35,963 nucleotides of DNA, taken from NCBI GenBank assembly GCA_050699035.1, contig JBOHDE010000009.1, positions 1-35,963 on the forward strand, given 5' to 3'. Positions 7,795 through 16,771 of this stretch are shown one piece after another (positions within the stretch are counted from its first letter, which is position 1; each line of letters opens with the position of its first letter). This stretch comes from WHTB01 sp050699035. Its GTDB lineage: Bacteria; Actinomycetota; Actinomycetes; Propionibacteriales; Nocardioidaceae. The notes under the pieces are model-generated. The model did not search any database. It saw only the letters and a list, made by a program, of their open reading frames with translations, and had not been told where the DNA came from. The position numbers and the translations under genes are program-made.

Positions 7795-8843
7795 GATCCT
7801 GCCTCCATCTGTGTGTTGGGTGAGTCCTCGAGGCCGGGTCGGCACCGCAGTGCGGTGACGTCGCCGGTCAGGAAGAGGTCGCCGCTCGAGTACGGCGTGA
7901 GCAGCGCTTGTCCCTGCTGCAAGGGGATCTGGTCGCCGGCGGCGGTACGCAGCCGGCCTTGTCCTTCGACCACGACGAGCACCGAGAAACCGGCGTCGCC
8001 GACCGCCTCGCCGGGTCGGCCGTCGAGCACCTCCGCGCGGAAGTACGGCGACGCCAGGTCCGGCAGACCGGCACTGCGAGTCGTACGTCCTTCGTCCCAG
8101 CGGGTGCGAAGCTTCGCCAGGTCAGCGGCTCCGAGGCCGATGGTGGTCACTGAGCTGAGCGCGAGGTCGCGCGACAGGCCGAGGAAGGCATCGTGCGGGT
8201 CGAGGCCGAACCGCTGGTGCTCCAGCAGCACGGAGAAGTCGGTCGGCTCCTGCAGCTCGACCAGGAAGACCCCGGGGCCGATCGCATGCGGCTGGCCGGC
8301 CGGCACCAGGAGGGCGTCACCGCGCCGTACCGGGATCTCGTTGAGGCGGCCCAGCAGCTGGTCGTCTTGCCGGTCGATGAGTGGCGACAGGTCGGCAGGG
8401 TCGACGTCGTCGCGGAAGCCCAGCCAGACCACGGCCCCTGGGTCGGCCTCCAGGATCAGCCAGGCCTCGGTCTTGCCGTGGTCGGAGTCGAGGTGCAGCT
8501 TGGCGAACTCGCGGTCGGGATGGGTGTGCACAGGTAGCCGCTCGGCCGCGTCGAGCAGCTTGACCAGCAACCCGGAGTCGTCGCCGTACGCCTTGGGGTG
8601 CATGGGCCCAAGCCACTCGTCGGCCGACGTCTCGAGTGTCGCGGCCAGCGTCCGTCCGTCCGCCAGTACGGTCAGCCCGGTGCCGTCCTCGGCGAACAGT
8701 CGGGTGGTGGAGCCGAGCCAGTCCTCCGGGCGGTGGTCGTCGAAGTCCGCGGGTACGTCGAGGCCGCGAAACGCCAGGATGCGGCGGCCACCGGCGTAGA
8801 AGCGCTGGGGCGTGTTGAGCGCGAGCGGCTGCGGCGCCGGCAT
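7791..8843 (-). CDS. Class I mannose-6-phosphate isomerase-like cupin protein
   Basis: A 350-residue protein of the type I phosphomannose isomerase family. The metal-site region LPVHTHPDREFAKLHLDS and then GKTEAWLIL provide the His and Glu ligands, and VPAGQPHAIGPGVFLVELQE provides the second-cupin histidine motif. The family interconverts mannose 6-phosphate and fructose 6-phosphate, but operon-borne members can act on other sugars or lack activity. It starts at ATG 8843, 2 bp after the regulator stop, and overlaps the binding-protein start by 4 bp, so it is an integral part of the uptake operon. This placement supports a role in handling the imported sugar, perhaps mannose. It is somewhat shorter than ManA of E. 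coli (about 390 residues). Confidence 0.8.
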   Translation of the reverse strand: MPAPQPLALNTPQRFYAGGRRILAFRGLDVPADFDDHRPEDWLGSTTRLFAEDGTGLTVLADGRTLAATLETSADEWLGPMHPKAYGDDSGLLVKLLDAAERLPVHTHPDREFAKLHLDSDHGKTEAWLILEADPGAVVWLGFRDDVDPADLSPLIDRQDDQLLGRLNEIPVRRGDALLVPAGQPHAIGPGVFLVELQEPTDFSVLLEHQRFGLDPHDAFLGLSRDLALSSVTTIGLGAADLAKLRTRWDEGRTTRSAGLPDLASPYFRAEVLDGRPGEAVGDAGFSVLVVVEGQGRLRTAAGDQIPLQQGQALLTPYSSGDLFLTGDVTALRCRPGLEDSPNTQMEAGS

Positions 8844-8845
8844 GC

Positions 8846-9850
8846 TCACACCGCCCGGCCGGACTCGCGGACGATCAGCTGGGTCGGGAGCACCACCTGC
8901 TGCGGCGCCGACGTGTCGCCGTCGATCCGGGCGAACAGCAGGTTGGCGGCGGCCTCTCCGACCATTGCCGGGTCCTGGGTGACCACGGTGATCGCGGGAT
9001 CGAGCAGGTCGGCCAGCTCGAAGTCGTCGAAGCCGACCAGCGACGTGGTCACGTCGACGCTGCGTAGTGCTCGCAGCAGCGCGATCGTGACCCGGTTGTT
9101 GCCGGTGACCAGGGCCGTCACTGGGCTGCCGTCCGAGGTCCAACGCTGCACCCGCCGGCGCAGCTCGTCGACGTCGTGCGGCCCCATCGCGACCAGGTCG
9201 ACGCAGGGCAGCCCGAGGGCCTCGACCGCGGATACGAAGCCGTCGCGGCGCCGCTGCGCGGTCCAGAACGCCGGGTCGTCCCCGAGGAAGCCGATCCGGC
9301 GGTGGCCGTGGGCGGCGAGATGCTCCACCGCGCTGCGGATGCCACCCTCGTTGTCGGCCAGCACCGTGTCGGCCTCCACGCCGGTCGCCGGCCGGTCGAC
9401 GAACACGACCGGCATCCCGGCCGACAGCTCGGTCCGCAGCCAGCCGTGCTCTGGCGCCGCGGGTACGACGATGAGGCCGTCGACGCGTCGCGCCAGCAGG
9501 GCACCGGCCAGCGACTCCTCGCGTTCGGCCGAACCCTCCGCGGAGGCGGTGATCAGCAGGTGGCGGCGCAGCCGGGCGACCCGCTCGCACGAGGCGGCGA
9601 GCGCCGAGTAGAACGGGTTGGCGAGATCCTCGACGATCAGCCCGATGCTGGCCGTGCGGCCGCGGCGCAGCTGGCGGGCGCCGTCGTTGCGGCGGAAGCC
9701 GAGCTCGGCGATCGCGTCCCGCACTCGTTGCTCGGTCTCCGGCCGTACGCCCGGCTCCTCGTTGACCACTCGGGAGACGGTTTTCAGTGACACGTGGGCC
9801 TGCCGTGCGACGTCGACCATGGTGGGACGGCCGGACGACAACGTTGTCAC
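8846..9850 (-). CDS. LacI-family transcriptional regulator
   Basis: About 334 residues: an N-terminal helix-turn-helix (GRPTMVDVARQAHVSLKTVS, then RVVNEEPG) followed by the hinge region (GARQLRRGRTASIGLIVEDL) and a periplasmic-binding-protein-like sensor domain ending LPTQLIVRESGRAV. It heads the sugar-uptake operon and probably represses it until the sugar or a phosphorylated form binds. GTG 9850 is proposed as start because a TTGACA and a -10-like hexamer are placed so that transcription begins on it, giving a leaderless message. ATG 9862 (338 residues) is the alternative, but it lies within the proposed -10. A perfect 12-bp palindrome with the central CG step typical of LacI operators lies just inside the start (9837-9848), suggesting autoregulation. 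Confidence 0.88.
   Translation of the reverse strand: MTTLSSGRPTMVDVARQAHVSLKTVSRVVNEEPGVRPETEQRVRDAIAELGFRRNDGARQLRRGRTASIGLIVEDLANPFYSALAASCERVARLRRHLLITASAEGSAEREESLAGALLARRVDGLIVVPAAPEHGWLRTELSAGMPVVFVDRPATGVEADTVLADNEGGIRSAVEHLAAHGHRRIGFLGDDPAFWTAQRRRDGFVSAVEALGLPCVDLVAMGPHDVDELRRRVQRWTSDGSPVTALVTGNNRVTIALLRALRSVDVTTSLVGFDDFELADLLDPAITVVTQDPAMVGEAAANLLFARIDGDTSAPQQVVLPTQLIVRESGRAV
9837..9848. promoter_or_regulatory. Putative LacI-type operator
   Basis: GACAACGTTGTC is a perfect 12-bp palindrome centred on CG, the usual form of LacI-family operators. It lies immediately downstream of the predicted start point of the lacI-type gene, where a bound repressor would block its own operon. A palindrome of this length can arise by chance in a window this size, so the location is the main support. 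Confidence 0.5.
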
Positions 9851-9857
9851 GCCGGAG

Positions 9858-9886
9858 AGCATGCTAGCGACGCCGCGCCCTGTCAA
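9858..9886 (-). promoter_or_regulatory. Putative promoter of the lacI to permease operon
   Basis: Read on the minus strand, a perfect TTGACA (9886-9881) is followed after 17 bp by CATGCT (9863-9858). Seven more bases lead to GTG 9850, so the predicted +1 coincides with the start codon. No other match of this quality was seen upstream of the operon. Confidence 0.45.
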
Positions 9887-9923
9887 GACCGATCGCGGGG
9901 TGGATCCAGGGCGCCGCGCGAGA

Positions 9924-9990
9924 CCCGACATACGTGCAACCTCGCCGCGAGTGCTCGTTCCCTTCGCACCGAGGTTGCGCGGATGTCGGG
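9924..9990. repeat. Hairpin repeat, family 1, first copy pair
   Basis: The units at 9924-9945 (CCCGACATACGTGCAACCTC then G) and 9969-9990 are inverted relative to each other with two internal mismatches over 21 bp, separated by about 23 bp. The right unit plus flank (9965-10000) recurs almost unchanged at 10409-10444, including the trailing AGTTGCGCCG. Confidence 0.7.
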
Positions 9991-10036
9991 AGTTGCGCCG
10001 CAGCCGGCTATCACGGACGTGCTGATGCCGCTGGCT

Positions 10037-10093
10037 CGAAGTGAACGAAACTGTCGCCACCAGCGACTGCAGACAGCAATTCCGTTCACTTCG
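10037..10093. repeat. Perfect 11-bp-arm hairpin
   Basis: CGAAGTGAACG at 10037-10047 and its exact complement CGTTCACTTCG at 10083-10093 enclose a smaller CTGTC/GACAG stem (10051-10055 and 10072-10076). The nested pairing suggests a folded RNA or a mobile palindromic element. It lies between two family 1 repeat units. Confidence 0.6.
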
Positions 10094-10112
10094 TCGCGAG
10101 CAACACGCCGAA

Positions 10113-10140
10113 CCCGACATTCGCGCAACCTCGGCGCGAG
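10113..10140. repeat. Hairpin repeat, family 1, single unit
   Basis: A lone unit starting CCCGACATTCGCGCAACCTC and continuing GGCGCGAG, in the same orientation as the unit at 9924. It shows that units also occur without a partner arm next to them. Confidence 0.65.
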
Positions 10141-10312
10141 TATTCGGGGGGCTGGCGCCGCACCGGTGTCCGGGAGGTGTTTGTCCGTGCCCGCCGGCCA
10201 CGACATCACCCTCCGAACCGACATTCTGAGCCCGGAATCGGGGCCGAAAGTGACGGTTCGAGGGGTGAAGTCACCCATCCACGCCGAGATCGGTCCAGGA
10301 ATCGTCGCCACC

Positions 10313-10330
10313 ACGTGTCCGCAGAATGCA
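10313..10330. repeat. Half copy of the 22-bp dyad repeat, family 3
   Basis: ACGTGTCCGCAGAATGCA matches the right half and conserved tail of the dyads at 18946 and 28951. The left half is absent or has decayed. Confidence 0.5.
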
Positions 10331-10408
10331 CCCGCCGGCGCCCGGTCACCGCCGCCGCCAGTTCATTTCTTCCCAGGGGACCGAAAGACGCGCGAGTGCT
10401 CCACCGTT

Positions 10409-10468
10409 CGCATCGAGGTTGCGCGTATGTCGGGAGTTGCGCCGACATTCGCGCAACCTCGGCGCGAG
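10409..10468. repeat. Hairpin repeat, family 1, second copy pair
   Basis: An inverted unit (10409-10434) and a direct unit (10441-10468) face each other across only 6 bp. This gives 21-bp arms (10414-10434 with 10441-10461) with two mismatches. The element ends 31 bp before the stop codon of the GNAT-Nudix gene on the minus strand, so in the transcript it could act as that operon's terminator hairpin. Confidence 0.7.
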
Positions 10469-10498
10469 AGATGTGGGCGCGAAGGGTTGGGCGGACAG

Positions 10499-11374
10499 TT
10501 AGCGGCCGGACTCTAGGTAACGCAGGGGGGCGTCCGCGTCGGCGTCGAGGAGGGCGGCGGCGCGGCGCGCGGTGAAGTCGGCGCAGCGCTCGGCGATCTG
10601 CCGCTCGTCGCAGAACTCGGCGGCGCGGATCTCGCGGGGCTCCGGCACGATCCGGTCGACGATCGACGCGTCGACCGTGCCGCCGTCGAACATGAACACG
10701 CAGGCGTCGTCCCACCCACCCCAGGCCGGCAGCCAGTCGACGACGAGCAGCCGATCGGCGGTGAGCTCCAGCCCGAGCTCCTCCCGGCACTCGCGCTCGG
10801 CCGCCATCCGCGGGGACTCGTCGTCCTCGACCACGCCACCGGGGAAGTCCCAGTCCTGCTTGTAGGTGAGCTGACACAGCAGGAGGCGACCCTGCTCGTC
10901 CCTCACGGCGAGTTGGGCGATGGCACGTTTGCGGGGGAGCGCGGAGTTGAGCAGCGCGCGGAAGCCCTCGGCCTGGTACGGGTCGGGGTCGTCGCGCAGC
11001 CGGGCCAGCACCACCCAGTCGTGGTCGGGGCCGCGCCGGACGCCCTCGCGCCGCAGGCCGGCCCGGCTGCCGACCCGATGCGCGGCCCGGTTGTCGGCCG
11101 GCGCCAGCGCCTCCAGCCGGAGGTAGTCGAGCTCGGCGAACGCGTACGTCACCAGCAGCCGGACGGCCCGGGTGGCGTACCCCTGCCCGCGCTGCTGCGG
11201 GTCCTCGATCACCCAGGTCAGCTCGCCGACCTGGCCGCCACGGTCGACGACGCCGACCTCGGCGACGCGCTCACCGGAGTGGAACACGTCGAACCGCAAC
11301 GCGACGTCGGACGCCTGCACCCGCCGGAGGGTGACTACGCCGTCGGTCAGCGGCTGCTCGTCGTCCGCGGTCAT
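10499..11374 (-). CDS. GNAT acetyltransferase-Nudix hydrolase fusion
   Basis: This 291-residue protein has two domains. Residues 1 to about 135 are a GNAT fold with the acetyl-CoA loop QQRGQGYATRAVRLLV and the following AFAELDYLRLEALAPADNRA. Residues about 150-291 are a Nudix hydrolase with an intact box, GGVVEDDESPRMAAERECRE followed by ELGLEL (G-x5-E-x7-REUXEEXGU). The domains suggest acetylation of a small molecule or protein and hydrolysis of a nucleoside-diphosphate derivative. The ATG at 11374 overlaps the glgB stop by 4 bp (11371-11374), making this the last gene of the GlgE operon. A Nudix enzyme here could hydrolyse ADP-glucose or another nucleotide sugar (compare E. coli AspP), but this is inference. 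Its substrate cannot be read from the sequence. Confidence 0.85.
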   Translation of the reverse strand: MTADDEQPLTDGVVTLRRVQASDVALRFDVFHSGERVAEVGVVDRGGQVGELTWVIEDPQQRGQGYATRAVRLLVTYAFAELDYLRLEALAPADNRAAHRVGSRAGLRREGVRRGPDHDWVVLARLRDDPDPYQAEGFRALLNSALPRKRAIAQLAVRDEQGRLLLCQLTYKQDWDFPGGVVEDDESPRMAAERECREELGLELTADRLLVVDWLPAWGGWDDACVFMFDGGTVDASIVDRIVPEPREIRAAEFCDERQIAERCADFTARRAAALLDADADAPLRYLESGR

Positions 11375-13539
11375 GCGGGTCCGGCGTAGCGCAGCCAGAC
11401 CGTGCCGAGCGGCGGGAGGCGCAGGGTCGCCGACGCCGGACGGCCGTGCCACGGCTCGTCGACCGCCTCGACGGCGCCGAGGTTGCCGACCCCCGACCCG
11501 AAGTAGGTCTCGGCGTCGGTGTTGATGACCTCGTCCCACCGGCCGGCCCGGGGGAGACCCAGCCGGTAGTGGTCATGCGGTACAGCGGAGAAGTTGGAGA
11601 TGCAGGCGACCTGCGGCGCGTCGGCGTCCGAACGGACGAAGCTGAAGACGTTGCCCTCGGCGTCGTTGGCGTCGATCCAGGCGAACCCCGAGGGGTCCTG
11701 GTCCTTCGACCAGACGGCCGGCGACGCGCGGTAGGCGGTGTTGAGGTCCCGCACCAGCGTGTGCACGCCGGCGTGGTCGACATGGTCCATCAGCCACCAG
11801 TCGAGGCCGCGCTCCTCCGACCACTCCGACTCCTGGCCGAACTCCGCGCCCATGAACAGCAGCTGCTTGCCGGGGTGCGCCCACATGTAGGCGAGGTAGG
11901 CGCGGAGGTTGGCCAGCTGCTGCCAGCGGTCACCCGGCATCTTGCGCAGCAGCGAGCCCTTGCCGTGCACGACCTCGTCGTGCGAGATCGGGAGTACGTA
12001 GTTCTCGGAGTACGCGTACATCATCGAGAACGTCATCTGGTGATGGTGAAACTGCCGGTAGACCGGGTCGTTCGCGACGTAGCCGAGGGAGTCGTGCATC
12101 CAGCCCATGTTCCACTTCAGGCCGAAGCCGAGCCCGCCGAGATGGGTCGGCCGCGTGACTCCCGGCCACGAGGTGGACTCCTCGGCGATCGTGACGATGC
12201 CGGGCACGCGCTTATAGCAGGTGGCGTTCATCTCCTGCACGAACGCCACCGCCTCGAGGTTCTCCCGGCCGCCGTGCACATTGGGGGTCCACTCGCCGGG
12301 CTCGCGGGAGTAGTCGAGGTAGAGCATCGACGCGACGGCGTCGACCCGGAGGCCGTCGATGTGGAACTCCTCGAGCCAGTAGATCGCGTTGGCGACCAGG
12401 AAGTTGCGCACCTCCGACCGGCCGTAGTCGAAGATCAGCGTCCCCCAGTCGGGATGCTCGCCACGACTCGGGTCGGCGTGCTCGTACAACGGGCTGCCGT
12501 CGAACCGGGCCAGCGCCCAGGCGTCCTTGGGGAAGTGCGCCGGCACCCAGTCCACGATCACGCCGATGCCGGCCTGGTGCAGCCGGTCGACGAGGTAGCG
12601 GAAGTCGTCGGGGTCGCCGAAGCGGGAGGTCGGCGCGAAGTACGACGTGACCTGGTAGCCCCACGACCCGCCGTACGGGTGCTCCATCACCGGCAACAGC
12701 TCGACATGGGTGAACCCCAGATCGGTGACATAGGCGACCAGCGAGTCGGCGAGCTCGCGGTACGTCTCACCGCGGCGCCACGACCCGAGGTGCAGCTCGT
12801 ACACGCTCATCGGGCTCTCGTGGGCGACCCGCCCGCGGCGTTCGTCCAGCCACTCGTCGTCGCCCCAGGTGTACGTGGAGGTGAAAACCACCGAGGCGTT
12901 GGCCGGCGCCGCCTCGGCGTACCGCGCCATCGGGTCGGCCTTCTCGCGCCACACGCCGTCGGCGCCGCAGACCACGAACTTGTAGCGGGCGCCCGAGCCG
13001 ACGTCGGGCACGAACAGCTCCCACACCCCGCTCGAGCCGAGCGACCGCATCGGGTGGGCCGTCGCATCCCAGGAGTTGAACTCGCCGGCCAGCCGGATGC
13101 CGGTGGCGTTGGGTGCCCAGACCGCGAACGACGTGCCGTCGACCGGTCCCTGCGGGGTGTCGTACCGCCGCTCGTGGGCGCCCAGTACCTGCCACAGCTG
13201 CTCGTGCCGGCCCTCGCTGATCAGGTGCAGGTCGATCTCGCCCAGGGTCGGGAGGAAGCGGTACGGGTCGTCGGTCTTGACCGTGCTGCCGTCGTAGTCG
13301 ACCTCGAGCCGGTAGTCGGGCACGGAGGTCGCGGCCAGCGTGCCGTGCCACACGCCGCCGTGCTCATGGCGGAGCGCGACTCGCTCGTCGGCCGTCACCA
13401 CGGTCACCGCCTTGGCCAGCGGTCGCAGCACGCGTACCTCGATGTGCTTGCCGACCAGGTGCGGGCCGAGCACGGAGTGCGGGTCGTGCAGCGAGCCGTC
13501 GACCAGTCGTTGCAGGTCGGCAACCCGGTCCCTGGTCAT
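11371..13539 (-). CDS. glgB: 1,4-alpha-glucan branching enzyme GlgB
   Basis: The 722-residue GH13 subfamily 9 enzyme introduces alpha-1,6 branches into glucan. It has an N-terminal domain (about 1-110), a CBM48-like domain (about 115-220, with FAVWAPNATGIRLAGEFNSW), a catalytic barrel and a C-terminal beta domain. The catalytic triad is visible as Asp400 (GLRVDAVASM), Glu453 (IAEEST) and Asp521 (SHDEVVH), each five residues before the E. coli positions 405, 458 and 526. It starts at ATG 13539, overlapping the maltokinase stop by 4 bp. In the GlgE pathway GlgB branches the maltosyl chains made by GlgE. Full length and intact. Confidence 0.97.
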   Translation of the reverse strand: MTRDRVADLQRLVDGSLHDPHSVLGPHLVGKHIEVRVLRPLAKAVTVVTADERVALRHEHGGVWHGTLAATSVPDYRLEVDYDGSTVKTDDPYRFLPTLGEIDLHLISEGRHEQLWQVLGAHERRYDTPQGPVDGTSFAVWAPNATGIRLAGEFNSWDATAHPMRSLGSSGVWELFVPDVGSGARYKFVVCGADGVWREKADPMARYAEAAPANASVVFTSTYTWGDDEWLDERRGRVAHESPMSVYELHLGSWRRGETYRELADSLVAYVTDLGFTHVELLPVMEHPYGGSWGYQVTSYFAPTSRFGDPDDFRYLVDRLHQAGIGVIVDWVPAHFPKDAWALARFDGSPLYEHADPSRGEHPDWGTLIFDYGRSEVRNFLVANAIYWLEEFHIDGLRVDAVASMLYLDYSREPGEWTPNVHGGRENLEAVAFVQEMNATCYKRVPGIVTIAEESTSWPGVTRPTHLGGLGFGLKWNMGWMHDSLGYVANDPVYRQFHHHQMTFSMMYAYSENYVLPISHDEVVHGKGSLLRKMPGDRWQQLANLRAYLAYMWAHPGKQLLFMGAEFGQESEWSEERGLDWWLMDHVDHAGVHTLVRDLNTAYRASPAVWSKDQDPSGFAWIDANDAEGNVFSFVRSDADAPQVACISNFSAVPHDHYRLGLPRAGRWDEVINTDAETYFGSGVGNLGAVEAVDEPWHGRPASATLRLPPLGTVWLRYAGPA

Positions 13540-14957
13540 GCGGTTACCTCGTGCTCGTCGGCTCCGGCGAGCCGGCGCACCGCTGCCATCGGGATCGGCA
13601 GCCAGCTGGGTCGGTTGCGCGCCTCGTAGACGACCTCATAGATCGCCTTGTCGGTCTCGTAGGCGCGCATCACGACCGACTCCTCACGCGGGTCGGACTC
13701 GGATACCTCGGCGTAGCCGTCGCAGAAGGCGCTGCGGTTGCGTTGCGCCCATTCCCTTGCCCGGTAGGCGATCTGAGCATCATGCGGATGGTCGGTCAGC
13801 AGGTTGGCGGCGGCGTAGTCGAACGAGCGGAGCATGGCCGCGACGTCGCGAAGCGGCGGGTCGAGGGACATCCGCTCGTCGAGCGTCTTGGCGGGCTCGC
13901 CCTCGAAGTCGATCACCTTCCAGCCGAGTACGGTGCGCAGCGCCTGGCCGAGATGCAGGTCGCCGTGCACCCGCTGGACCTGCAAGGGACGGTCGATGTC
14001 GACGAGGTCGTCGAAGGCGCGCCGCAGGCCGTCGGCGTACTGCTCGATGTCGGGCACGGCGTCGACGGCGGCATCGAGCCGCTGCTGCATCGCGCCGGCG
14101 GTGGCGCGCAGGTCGTCTGCTCCCCACTCCGCCGTGCCGAGGAGGTCGGCGAGATGGAGATGTACGTCGGCGACCGCCGCGCCGAGCCGCTGGGACTCGC
14201 CGGCGAAGTCGCCGCCCACCTCATCGGCATGCAGGTCGGCCTCGGCATAGAGGTCGCGGACGCTCGTCAAGGCCAGCGTCCAGCCGTCGGTGGCGGTGCG
14301 GAGGAACTGCTGCAGCATCGCGAGGTCGGCCGTCTGCCCCTCGCCCCAGTCGCCCTCGATCCAGCCGAACAGCTCGGCGATGTGCTCGACCTTCGCATCG
14401 GTCAGCGCGCGGTGGATCTCGATGTCGGGGTTGCGGCCGGGTGCGATCCGGCGGAACACCTTGAGGATGGCGTCCTCGCCGAAGGCGAGCGAGGAGTTGC
14501 TCTGCTCGCCGGTCAACAACAGCGAGGGGGTGGAGATGCTGCGGTCGACGCCGTCGAGGCAGTGGAACGACAGGCCGTCGATGGTGCGCTCGTCGAGGAC
14601 TCCCCGCAGCAGGTAGCGGGTGGCCTTGCGGTCGTGCAGCGCGTCGTAGGCCCAGACCGGAGGACCCGGTGGCTCCGCCCACTCGCCGAGCAGCGCATGC
14701 GCCAGGTGCTCCTGCGGCTCGGCGTAGTAGGCCATCGGCAGCTGGTAGGTCTCGGTCGTCCCGTCGTCGTACTCGACCTCGACCAGCTCGATTCGCATCG
14801 ACGGCTCGCTGCCCTCGTCCGACAGCCAGGGGAACGGCCAGGTCCAGGACCGCACCCGGAACTCGCGCCCCTTGCCGGCGAACCAGCGTTGCCCGGTCAG
14901 GTAGGCGTGCAGGTGTGCGGTCGCGGTCGATCCTGCCGTCGTCCCTCGTATGCTCAT
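13536..14957 (-). CDS. mak: Maltokinase (Mak/Pep2)
   Basis: The 473-residue kinase phosphorylates maltose with ATP to give maltose 1-phosphate, the substrate of GlgE. It has the N-terminal cap region (AYLTGQRWFAGKGREFRVRS, about residues 18-37) and an aminoglycoside-phosphotransferase-like kinase fold. The catalytic loop is QRVHGDLHLGQ (Asp333) and the metal-binding motif is VIDFEGEP (Asp350). It starts at ATG 14957, 11 bp after the treS stop, and overlaps glgB by 4 bp. In several actinobacteria TreS and maltokinase are fused or form a complex. Here they are separate genes but closely linked. Confidence 0.95.
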   Translation of the reverse strand: MSIRGTTAGSTATAHLHAYLTGQRWFAGKGREFRVRSWTWPFPWLSDEGSEPSMRIELVEVEYDDGTTETYQLPMAYYAEPQEHLAHALLGEWAEPPGPPVWAYDALHDRKATRYLLRGVLDERTIDGLSFHCLDGVDRSISTPSLLLTGEQSNSSLAFGEDAILKVFRRIAPGRNPDIEIHRALTDAKVEHIAELFGWIEGDWGEGQTADLAMLQQFLRTATDGWTLALTSVRDLYAEADLHADEVGGDFAGESQRLGAAVADVHLHLADLLGTAEWGADDLRATAGAMQQRLDAAVDAVPDIEQYADGLRRAFDDLVDIDRPLQVQRVHGDLHLGQALRTVLGWKVIDFEGEPAKTLDERMSLDPPLRDVAAMLRSFDYAAANLLTDHPHDAQIAYRAREWAQRNRSAFCDGYAEVSESDPREESVVMRAYETDKAIYEVVYEARNRPSWLPIPMAAVRRLAGADEHEVTA

Positions 14958-14968
14958 CGCCCTCGAAC

Positions 14969-16771
<1,803 letters not shown>

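Larger units (their letters stand above)
9851..10498. other. 648-bp non-coding spacer rich in inverted repeats
   Basis: Between the regulator start and the GNAT-Nudix stop I see no convincing gene on either strand. Open frames here have no recognisable protein features and run through the repeats. The spacer holds the operon promoter at its left end, five copies of a roughly 26-bp unit containing GCGCAACCTCG or its complement (9924-9990, 10113-10140, 10409-10468), an 11-bp-arm hairpin (10037-10093), a smaller CGAACCG/CGGTTCG pair (10214-10260), and a half copy of the 22-bp dyad repeat (10313-10330). Confidence 0.6.

Noticed and set aside
6256..8799. Long plus-strand open frame across the ABC operon
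   Set aside because: It is antisense to clear permease, binding-protein and isomerase genes. Its product is Arg/Ser/Pro-rich and resembles no family.
9863..10201. N-terminal extension of the LacI-type regulator
   Set aside because: The frame remains open upstream but runs through the promoter and repeat units. LacI proteins begin a few residues before the helix-turn-helix.
9924..10468. CRISPR array
   Set aside because: The units occur in both orientations, at irregular spacing and with internal divergence. No cas genes are present.
9794..10575. Small genes within the 9851-10498 spacer
   Set aside because: Several open frames exist on both strands, but none has a ribosome-binding site with a credible product and all include repeat sequence.
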